Source of the DNA: Antedon mediterranea
Taxonomy: Eukaryota > Echinodermata > Crinoidea > Comatulida > Antedonidae
Reading direction: 5' to 3'
Length of the DNA: 64,000 bases
NCBI RefSeq assembly: GCF_964355755.1
Contig: NC_092670.1
Span: 4,673,001 to 4,737,000, forward strand
Shown here: positions 28,501-40,500 of the stretch, piece by piece
Position numbering within the stretch: the stretch's first letter is position 1
Layout of the letters: each line of letters begins with the position of its first letter
Notes under the pieces: model-generated
What the model was told of the DNA's origin: nothing
Databases searched by the model: none
What the model saw: only the letters and a program-made list of their open reading frames with translations
Made by a program: the position numbers and the translations under genes

Positions 28501-31500
28501 AGTGTTGATGTTGAGGACATTGTTGATGATGTTGAGGACAGTGTTGATGATGTTGAATACAGTGTTGATGATGTTGAGGACAGTGTTGATGATGCTGAAG
28601 ACAGTGTTGATGATGTTGAGGACAGTGTTGATGATATTGAAGACAGTGTTGATGATGTTGAAGACAGTGTTGATGTTGAGGACATTGTTGATGATGTTGA
28701 GGACAGTGTTGATGATGTTGAAGACAGTGTTAATGATATTGAATACAGTTTTGATGATGTTGAGGAGAGTGTTGATGATATTGAAGACAGTGTTGATGAT
28801 GTTGAAGACAGTGTTGATGATGTTGAGGACATTGTTGATGATGTTGAGGACATTGTTGATGATGTTGAGGACAGTGTTGATGATGTTGAAGACAGTGTTA
28901 ATGATATTGAATACAGTGTTGATGATGTTGAGGACAGTGTTAATGATGAATGATAAAAGTGCCCATTGATGAGTTGATTTATTGAATGATAGAAAGTGTA
29001 CACGGATAAATATTTCCTTAAGTTATGTTGATGATTGAAGGAATAGAAGACGTCATCCACAACCATCACCATTTTTATAGATAACAACAATCAATTCACA
29101 GAAAATGTAACAAGTCTATTTCTGCTTAAATCAAATGCATCAAATCTTTTCGTCTAAAATGCATTTCAAAATATTTCTAAGCAATATTATTGGCTTAACA
29201 GATAAAATCTATCTACACAGCCCATGTACAACTAATTACCAGTAAGTAGACCACATTGGTATAATGTTTAAGCGCTCTCATGCGAGTAATTTCTAACAGC
29301 AGACTGTAAGGTTCATTCTTGCGTCAAATAAGTCAGCTGACATGTGATTTTTGTCTATTTTTTAGCATTGATATTTGTTTTATTTTATTTGATATGTTTG
29401 TATTTTGTTTAAAAATACATTTTAAAGTTTTTATCTTGACTATAATTTACATGCAATTTGACCATCTGGTGGGCCATGAGTTGTAAAATTGTTCTGTATT
29501 GTTTGTATCCTAAAAAAGGATGTATCATTTTGGGAAGCTCGTTGGAAACAAGCCTTAGGGCTTAAAGGGTTATCCCCTGCTCTCCATGTTTACAACAAGC
29601 CTTAGGGCTTAAAGGGTTATCCCCTGCTCTCCATGTTTACAACAAGCCTTAGGGCTTAAAGGGTTATCCCCTGCTCTCCATGTTTACAACAAGCCTTAGG
29701 GCTTAAAGGGTTATCCCCTGCTTTCCATGTTTACAACAAGCCTTAGGGCTTAAAGGGTTATCCCCTGCTTTCCATGTTTACAACAAGCCTTAGGGCTTAA
29801 AGGGTTATCCCCTGCTCTCCATGTTTAATTTCTCAAGTTTAATGTTTGTATTATTCGACGTATTTATTTTCATTCAAGTATTATGTTGTTTTAGAAATCG
29901 TACTGTTCTTGGAAAGTAATACATATTACTTACTAAATTAAAATACTACAGTACAATTAGTAATTACAGTCCAAAAAAATAAATGTGTAAAATTGTGAAA
30001 TTACCATTTCTCTTCTTAACTGGATGAAAAATTGCTTTCTCTTGAAAGATATCTTGACAATCTTTGCCCAGGAAAATGTGTTAATCTTCGAACTGTTTTG
30101 AAACACGATAATTCCTGATGACGTAATTCCAAGTTGGATTTCAATACCAGAATGGTCCTGCAACAATTGAGATAGTTATATCAACATTATTTAATATACT
30201 ATTATATATATATAATATAATACATTATAAAATATTCATATTAAATTTCTATTGAGGCAGTTTTAAACCTATTTTACTAGTTAGAATCTTCTCTCTATAA
30301 TTTATTGTAGATCTACAATTTCCCCAAAAATATAGAGGGCACTATATCAGATCTATTCCTTGTCTGGCTGTATTATGTAAAGAAGCAAATGATATCAGAA
30401 ATGAACAATTTCCACTGCCAGGGTTTTTGTTAAGGCTTTTTCTTTATAAAGTGATACATGACTTTTATGTGCAGTTTTCTGCATCTAGGCCTAAATTAGA
30501 GGCTTCCTTAAATCAAGATGTTCTCGACTATTATTTTTTAGGTGTCCTTTACAACAATCTCCAAGGTCAGATAGATATGCAGGAGAGATAGTGTTCAGAA
30601 AAGTTGGCAGGCAACCAGAACAAACCCTGCAAAACTGTTATTTGATTATTTAAATTCTGAGTTGCCATATTTTGCAAGCACTGTTTAGAAGTTGTATTCA
30701 AGACCAGTTGCATTCTGATAGTTCACCCTACACAGCTAAATACTTTAGCATGCGTCAGCGCTATGCAACCACAAATACAATCAAAATTGCTTACAACTAC
30801 CATGCATAGCAAACAGATATATGTGATGGATTGAAGACAGTACCACTAGAGGTGAAGTAGTGAACTAGCAGTAAACTACAGAATCAACACTTCCAATGTT
30901 AACATCAGACATGCAAATAACTGTTGATTATCAACTTGTTGATCGTGAAGCCGGTTTTCCACTAGGTAAATTTAATGTTTCACTGAGAAAAAAAATCAGG
31001 CTACTCTTTCCACCACAAGAGAGAATAGCTGTGTTGTTCATTTCCAATGTTTGTCTGCTGAACTTTTCGATTTGCATGATTGATCATTTTTTTCAGCCTT
31101 GCTACTATTGATTTCGCTGAAGCGAGAAACTCAAGGAACTAGATTTCATCACATAAAGCGATTTGAAAAATGAAACATGACACTTTTGATTCATGCGAAC
31201 AAATTCGCCTAGTGGAAAACAGGCTTCAACGTATTTAGCTGACCATCATAATGTGTCAAAGTTCATGCACGTTCAGTTGAAAGAAAAATCCTCTCAACCG
31301 CTGCGTTTGGACTCTATGGAAACATGCATATAAGCTAAATGTGAGTCTTACCATTACCTTGGCATAGTGCAAGTCTACACCATATAGTTCCAGATTCTTC
31401 ACTTTGTTCAAAAAGTTGTATTCAGAGTCAGCTGGTGATTGCCCACTACAGAATAAAAGTTATTGAAAAATCATAAATTTCATATTTATGTTTTCTTATA

Positions 31501-34500
31501 AAAAATTAACAAATGCATTTTTGTAAAGGCACACAAAACAGCATTAATATTATCTCCATGTTCTTTCCAGGTCAGCTTAAATAAAATAAGAGAAAAGCTG
31601 ATACAATTAAAAAAGCGTGAAAGGGTTCCTCAAAAAACCTACTAATGTGTTTTGTGTAACCGTTCCACTTCTTTATTAAATGTTTCCGTTTGTCCTTGTC
31701 CGGGAATGAATCTAAATGCGGACACATATCCAGCAGGATGCTCTAATGGATCGTAATCTCCTAATTCAGCTGAAAAATACAAATGTAATCACAATTTAGT
31801 CAAAATATCATTATATAAATTATAGTTCGTCTTCCAATTAATAACCATGTTAATTGATAAGTATTTGGTCATAAAGTGCAGAGAACAGTGCTTTAAAGTA
31901 TGATATAGTTATGATATAGGTACTGTATTATGTTATGTATTTATTTTGTGAGTGTTGTTATATTTAAGATTCATTTTGTAATGTTTAATTTTTATTATAG
32001 GCCTATGTTCTTTATTTTATATCTGTAACTGTATTTGTATGTTATTCCCCCTCTTGTTATTGTTAAGTATTTGAGCATAATAAAGTGCAGAGAACAGTGC
32101 TTTGATGTATGATATAGGTACTGTATTATTTTATGTATTTATTTTGTTTAATGTTGATTTATACCTATGTTCTTTACATGGTATCTTTTACTATCTGTAT
32201 GTCAATCCCCCTGTTAGCAAATTTATTTTTCTGTTGGTTTAAGTTTTGAAATAAATAAATAATAAGCACACAGACATCATTAAACCATCAACATGCACAT
32301 TACTCAATGTATAGTTGTGTCAGGAATGGCCGGTGTTAAATCAATCAACTCTTAAAATAAAGTACACACAACCCAGTTATTGCTAGGATTCAAATCAATA
32401 TGCAAACTAACCGTCTAATAGAATGCGCTCCTAAATTGGTAACCCATGATGCTAATAAGGAATGCGTCTCAGAAACATTTTCGGTATAATATTACAAGAT
32501 TCTTTAATACATCTTAAACATTTGTACAATTCATAATGATCTCTCTAGATTCATAGTTAATGTAGGTTGCATATAATTGTATGAGTAATATTGAGGCATA
32601 GGAGCTAGATATCCTACAGACCTATAAAATGTTACTGTTGATATAGTACCATTTTATAGGTCTGTAGTTCAATATTTCAACATTTCCATTTGAACATATA
32701 TTAAAATAGAAATTATCTTCTTATATAATTCAAGTATTACAAGTGATACTTGTTGTGATCTCCTTCAATCAAAACAGGTAATTCGCTAGATTGTGGATCA
32801 CCTAAAAAATGTTGTTATCAATCAAAACATGTTTTAGCTAAAAACAAAAATGGCACTTTACATTTACTACATCATTTCCGTATGTTGTAGGATATATTAT
32901 TGTGAAAATAGCTATAAATAACAATCAATTATACAGTCAACTATCCCAATACCCGACTGTCTGAAAACCAGAAACTTTATGCGACAAAAAAATGTGATAT
33001 GCCCAAAAATGTCATATCACTACTATATTTGGACATACCACTACTATATTTGGACATACCACTACTATATTTGGACATACCACTACCATGCGCACATCAC
33101 AATTTTGTTGTCAAAGTACAATAGTTTGATGATAGTGTAGACAGAGCTTTAAAAAACAAGATTACTATTGAGGTCCAAAAGGTTTCAAGTTCTTTATTAC
33201 CATTAAAAACACATTCAGGATACCAGACTTTCCAGAAAACCGAACATAGTAGCCCAGCCCAAGGGTGTCCAGTAGTCATTGAAAGAGTTGACTGTACAAC
33301 AAACATTCTAGCTATGAATATATATTTTGTTTCTATTCATAAATGAAGTTATTAAATCTGGGCTTGAATGATATCGACTGTATTTTAAAACCTGTATTGG
33401 TACCCCTTTGAAGCTAGTTACTTTTTGCATTATGCCAAGAATCAGACTGATTTCTATGAATACAACAATAACAGTGATCTCACCATAAACAGTGAAATGC
33501 TTGAGTTCTTTCAATAATAGAATTGTGGTGTTTACCCACACCTCCCAGCAATTGTGATATACTGTATTACAACAATTGGTGGTTTGGATAAGCATCAGTT
33601 ACCTCACTGTCTGCTGCTCCACAGGATGTTTTCATTCAATTCTCAAAACATTTGTGAATCACCCCATTATGGGATATTAATGGTGAAATTGTTTATACAC
33701 TACAAATAGCTAAGCTATTTAACTTTTTTAATATTGTTGTATAAATGAAAAAACCTTTGGTAGAAGAAACGAAGTAAACCATTTGGTAATTTTAGTTTTA
33801 GTCTGTGGGCCTGTTTTTAGTGCGTGAAAGTAAACTATATTATGCAGTGTAGTGTGTCTAAAAATGTTTATATCCAATTGTTTTTCTTTGTTCCATAAAC
33901 GAATCTCTATAATTGACTTTTGTGAGCGATGATAGAATAAAAAAAATAACCAATTATAATGTTATAATTGATTAGATTAAATCAATTTAAGTAAAGGCTT
34001 AATTGTATTGGACAGTACATGTGGAATACAGTTAATATGAATAGCATTATTATTAATAAATCATTCACCGATATTTTAGGCTTTCAGGTGGAAATGGAAG
34101 AAGCTTTTTTGGAGAACTGTTAACATGTTGGTTTTTCTACAGCTGGACTTTTGCAGCTAAAACTTGGTTTTAACTTGATAGATAGATGACTAATATACCA
34201 TAACACATCACATTACATCTTATGTAATGATATTCAATACCTCAAGCAACTATTACTGATGCACATGATTTATGCAAATTGGTAGTTAAACACCTGTACG
34301 ATAATGACATGCACAGGTGGTAATTTAAAAAATAGCTCATTGATGTTCCCTTAGGGCCCGTTTCTGCTGCCAACCCAAAATATACCGTATAAATATACCG
34401 TATAAATATACCGTATATGAAATTCGTGCACCGTTTCCGCTGCACATACTTCGTGGGTGGGTTGTAAAAAAGTTGGCTTTCATTACCCAAAATGCATTTC

Positions 34501-37500
34501 GTGAGACGGAAGTATGGATTGACCTAGAGTCTCGTGTAGTGAGGTTACATGACAGCATTGCTTTCTATTTTAAATCTAATGAGCAGAAGTGGCAACGAAT
34601 TTACACCGCACATACAAGCACAATCTAGAAATGTCACTATAAATAAACTCTGTTATTCAAATTGAGTTTATATTATGCTATATTATCCTATATTGCCGTT
34701 TTAATTTCCATTTTCTATTATACAGTATTTTACCATGATTTTACATCACGTTGTTGTCGTGTAAGAACATTCGATTTATTGTAATTAAAATCTCGGTATC
34801 TCTTCTGTTGCCATGCAGTCTCCCCCCCCCCCCCCAACCTTCGCTTCCCCCACAATTGAATTGCAAAAATAGTGATTTGTTCGGTCCACAGTGACATTTT
34901 GATCTGTTGCTTGCTTTTACACGTGTGTTTCAACTTTCAATGCAGCAGAAAAACCAAAACAAACGCGTCGCGCTCTGTTAGTTTTTGACCTCGTGTCACG
35001 AGTCGGGTCACATTTACGGTATATTTTGAGTGCAGCAGAAATGGGGTACGAAATATACGGTATATTTTGGAATATACCGTATAATATCCACAAACGATGG
35101 GGATATTTATACGGTATATATACCGCATATATATACGGTATATTTTTTATGAGACCCATTTCTGCTGCCAAAAAATATACCGTATATAAAATATACCGTA
35201 TATATACGGTATATTTTTGGCAGCAGAAACGGGGCCTTAGAGCTATTTGTAAAAGCTACTAAAGATTTAAAGAGTGGACAATTATCATATACAGTACCTC
35301 CAAAGGTCAAAAGGTTGTGATCTGTAAGCCAGCATTATATCAATACTATACTGAAAACAATCTTAAAAGTCATTTCAAGGGGTCAAAGGTAAACCTTTCT
35401 TGGTTAAATTATGCAAGGTATTATAGACTTATAAGAAGCTTTAAAAGCTATTACTAGGAAAACGATGAATATACTAAACTGTTTTGTTTTAAACTAATAC
35501 TGTAAATGTGAAATGCTATTTTTAAATACTACAGTAGTTTCTTAAAAAGCTTTTCTACAATTGAAGAATATATTGGGCTATTGGATTTTATGGTTTTCTA
35601 CATTGGAAAATCAAAAATAAAACCTCCTTTAAAAATAACATTCCTTTTTGATCACATACATTGAGTGACACAGAGAATGTGGTAATAATAAGCAAGTTTT
35701 CCAAAATGCTTGGTCTAACACAAAGTATTATAAAGATCTCTACAGATGCAGTGTCATTTCCTTAAATTATGTAAAACTATAGGAACCTGAACTTCTCCAA
35801 CTTCCATAAAGGATCTTAAGTGATTGAAAAATTTAAAAAGGAAATGTATTCTGCTAACAAAATATGTGAAATATCATCAACTTTTCCATAATTTTTCACT
35901 GCCAATTTAGTATTGGAGTATTGTGATCAATACTTGTAAAATAGTTGAATTTAGAACAAGTTAGAAAACACATGTTTTAGTGATCAGCTGCTAATGTTGA
36001 CCTTGAGCAGTGACTGAAGGCATTCAATGTCAATGTTGCATCCCAGAGGAAATTACAGACCAGAATGAATATTATTCAACAGTTGTTGGGTTACTCAAGG
36101 GTAAGAAAGATGCTTACTTGACAGTAATAAGGGATCATCTCGACTAAATTACTGCAGTATTTATATTTTGTTGTGGAATGAAAAGCGCTAATGAATGGAC
36201 CACCTCAACATTTATACTGCAGTAATTATTATCAAGACAGTTTCATAAGGGACCATCTCAACTAAATTACTGCAGTATTATTTTATGGGGAGGTTGTGCA
36301 ATGAAAAGCACTAACAAATGGACCATCTCAACATTCATACTGCAGTAATTATATTTAAGGGACCATCTCAACAACTAATTTTCTTTTGGTCTCTTTTTGG
36401 TGCAGTAATCATACACAGGTTGTGCAAATAGTCATGTTTTAAAGCATAACCTTTACCACTTGGTACTTGGTGTGTTAATCCCTTTCCAGCTCATAATGAA
36501 GCTATACTGGGATTGTGTGCACTGCCCAATCACACAGTATAGGAATTATGTGTTATACATATCCAGCTTTACATACCTTGTACTATGAAAGATGCTAACA
36601 GTGTTCCAATATTAAATGAACAAATCAACCTAAAAGAAACAAGTGATCAATGTTATTAAAATGAAAATAAAAGGTTTTTGTGGTCATAAACAATTTTGGT
36701 AGATAAATTATGAGAGACAAATGAACATTGTTGAATATAAATAGATACCACATGTTTTGTGGTATACTTTTCAGATACATTCAACATATTAAGCAAACAT
36801 TATTGACATTCTGATGGCAGAAGTCTGTAAAGGCCTTTTCACACAGAACTTCGGCAATATTGCGGTAAGCAAGCCGGCGTTATTGCCGGTCTAAACCCAA
36901 TCACACAGAAGGTAATATTACGGTAATTTTACCGTCTTCTGTGTGAAAGGCCACAGTGAAAAGGCGCAATATTTAAAGATTACAGTCTTCATAAAATAGA
37001 GGTCGCACTTTTAGAGAAAAAAAAATGGCAGGCACCGGCGACAAAACATGCCATGCGCGCACATGTTTGCTGATGTTGTTTTGTGTGTCCGTCGTTTAGT
37101 TTTATTGGTTTTTATTTACGATGCATAAAATCTATATTTTTGCCCAACACCACTCCGTGCTAAACTGCCCGATCGTGATGGCCATTCTACAGAAACAAAA
37201 TCTATTAGGCCTACAAATAGACGCGAATTTAATTATCAGAAGCTGTTATGAGCTAGCACCGGGAGCGCGCACCGGAGGATGTTCCTGCTAGAACTATGCT
37301 AACTAGGGCCTAGGCTTACGTATACAACGTTACAGCAAGTTAAATAATCTTTGGACCAATGGCAATATATGTTATATTTTTTTTATTATTGGCCGTATTC
37401 TTCCATTGTATTATTTACAAACTAACCTAAAAATATATATATGGATATAATCTAATAATTTGGCCTAAAGTAATTGCCACAGTCTTTCTCAATCAAGGAA

Positions 37501-40500
37501 AATGTCCCGAATTTATCCTTGCTTCACTGCGTAAGCAGGCGTTATATCGTGGACTCTTTCACACAGATCAGGCTTACGACCGTGACGGTAATATTACCGC
37601 AATTTTACTAGGTCCAGAGGCGGTCTAACGGAAGCCGGCATTAAGGGGTTTTTACCCTTTCACACATAAGCCGGCGTTCGCGAATTACCGCAATATTACC
37701 GTCTTACAGCTCTGTGTGAAAGGGGCTTTATTGTAGGTGTAGTGCATAGGTTTACCGTGGTGTACTATTTTAAACATCCCCCATTGTGGGTTGATAGAGT
37801 ACTACATTGGCATCCCAGTTTGTTTGTGTAGCATGTAAACTACCTAGCCCACCTTGAGGTCACTTATACTAACAAACATTACTATTTATATGCTATAGTG
37901 TATTATCATTATTGACATAATTTTATTTAACATCCACATACAGTACAACTCTTCTTAACCAAATTTGTTAATCTTCTATCAACTAAAAGTCGTAGTTAGT
38001 CATGTCTCGGGTCACATTCTATGGTCACCGTACAGATAGGCTACTACATCAGTACTTCTATGAATGGATGACTAGTTGGTGACAAGAATGCTAGTTGGTC
38101 ATACCCAGTACCGTTTTGATTTTACGATCTTTCGGGAAACCCCCTCACAACAATATTGGTCATATAAAAAAAAACCATCAAACTAAAATCATTTACCCTC
38201 CATTATTAAATACAGTTTTTTGGATGAGTGGGAGGGTAGTATTACGCAGTGGATAGATTAACTACTTATTCAGATTTGTCTTCTTAACATTAAACAGGAA
38301 ATATATTATTTATCCTTAAGAGGAAGAAAAACACAATATATTTATTTTCAACAATAATTATGTAATCTTTCCTTTTAGCATCAATTGTATACTTGGTCAC
38401 CACAGACCACAAAGGACAATTAACAATGGAAAAAAAGGGCTAAGTTTGTGATTAGTAGATAATAATACCACCTACTTATGGATACCAAGTACTGTGTTGT
38501 TTAATTTTACAGAAAATGGTTATTATTACATCATGGGAAAGCAGAGACGGAACTAGAAGTATTGTAAAAGAAAATGCCTTTAGGTAGTAACATTATGGGA
38601 AGACCAATATATGACATGAACAAGCCAAGCCCATTGAACGGAAATAAGAGGGTTAGGAAAAATTGTAAAAGAAAAGTGGTTTCACATCCCTTCCCTCAAT
38701 TTTGGCGTCATTTTTATTTTTTTTATTAATTTTTTATAATTGTTGTATTGTATATTTTGTAAAAAACAATCCATAAAAAGTACATGTGTGTATAACGGTG
38801 ACAGGACTTTAAAAATATCATTCTCAATTTAATACACCACCAAACACTAAAAACCCTCATGAAACTAAAAATGTGAATTTGTGGAGGTGAATGGAATTAA
38901 TTTTCCCACCTCTTCTGAATGAATTGATAATGATATTAGAACAGTGCTGTTTCTTCAAATAAAAAAAAATTGTTTTTACGTGGGCGTTAAAAGCTTCAAT
39001 GAGGTTTGTCAATTATCGTTCTTAGAATTCATTCCGAACAATGGTCTGTTTTTGAAATCAGAGAATAAAGTTTTAATTTCTGGGCGGTGGAAAAATTATT
39101 TCAAAAACTAATTACAGTATATGATACATACAGTATTGGTGGATTTTTGTAATAAAATAATGTACACAAAAAAATGTTTTTTATTACTGGTGGAGATAGA
39201 AGACACAGTATGTAATGAATGTATGTTGTGTCAAATGTTTCAGTGGCACATTATAACTGTGAAATTAGATATCATAATAAGATGTATTATAAAAAGAATT
39301 GTTGGAATTTATATTGTGGGTTGTGTTTTAGAATAATGTGAAAGTAGGAACACATTGAACCTAAAAGCAATGAGTAAACCATCAGTTTTGATATTAATAT
39401 CACATTAAGAGGTTTGCATTTGAATGAGAAAAAACGATAACTTATATTGATAAAAATACTTGTGTTGCCTCACGTCCCTGCATTGCGTCCCAATGGGAAT
39501 CAAGCTTTAGGGAAACCTTTTTGGGACATTTTGTATGCATTAATTTAATTCACAACTGTTCCATTACTCCAAATAATGTGTTCATTTACAACATTTCTAA
39601 TATATTATTTTGCAATAATTTGTGGAAGACGCACTGATTTTTTTTACTACAAGGTTGGTGTAACACTGATAGTGCTTTTCTGATTAGTACTAAATCTAGC
39701 CCTGTAAAGGCAAACGTGGTGTCATTCAACTAACCTTCCTTCCAGTAAGTCTTTGCGGAGCTGCAGCACAAACTGGTATCGTGTATACTCCTCCTGTAGT
39801 TTACTTGGATCAGATACAAAAAATTTAACACGAAAATAAAAGTACATTGGCCCTGTAAAGAGAAGCATATCAATATTATATATGTCATATTCATTTATGC
39901 ATATCTCCACATGTGTTCAATACCATCCCACAGATAGCTAAAAGACATAGGTTATCATCTCACAGATAAATTGTTTGGCCCATTTCAACATTTTTCGGAA
40001 GGGATACAATTTGTTTGTGTAAAATGACGCCAACTGTTTTTAAGTGGAGACATGTTGATGTGCTTCTCTGTTTCAATGAGTTTATTCTTGATAGTAAACT
40101 TTGTTCCTGGTGGAAAAAACCGTGGATCTTAAGTGTCATTATGATCAAGTGGATCTTTGGACAGCCATTGAGTCTTGCATTGTTAATAGTATCTGATTGT
40201 TTTCAAGATTCAAACACTTTATCACTAAATGCTTTTTTTGGCTAAAATTCCATACATTGTGGTTACTTTAATTGATTCATTGCATTTTTAGAAGAATTTA
40301 GGGCACAAATTGTTTAGGAGCATGCATTATACAGTAGTATGTACGACTCACCTTTAACTTGTTTCCTAACTGATTTGGTTGGGTCTAGCCATCTTTTATT
40401 ATCTAATGTATTATCACTGTCTATAAATTTTAAACCAAAATAATCACACTCGATCAAGTCCAAGTATCGAAACACTTCTTCCAGAAGACATTGTCCTTTT

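Noticed and set aside
26078-28969. Third open frame on the plus strand (LMMLRTV repeats)
   Set aside because: It is the shifted reading of the same 21-bp unit and is broken once near 27100.
34242-35310. Several short ORFs with IYGIFIRYI-like repeats
   Set aside because: They translate the atataccgtat words of the 882-bp element.
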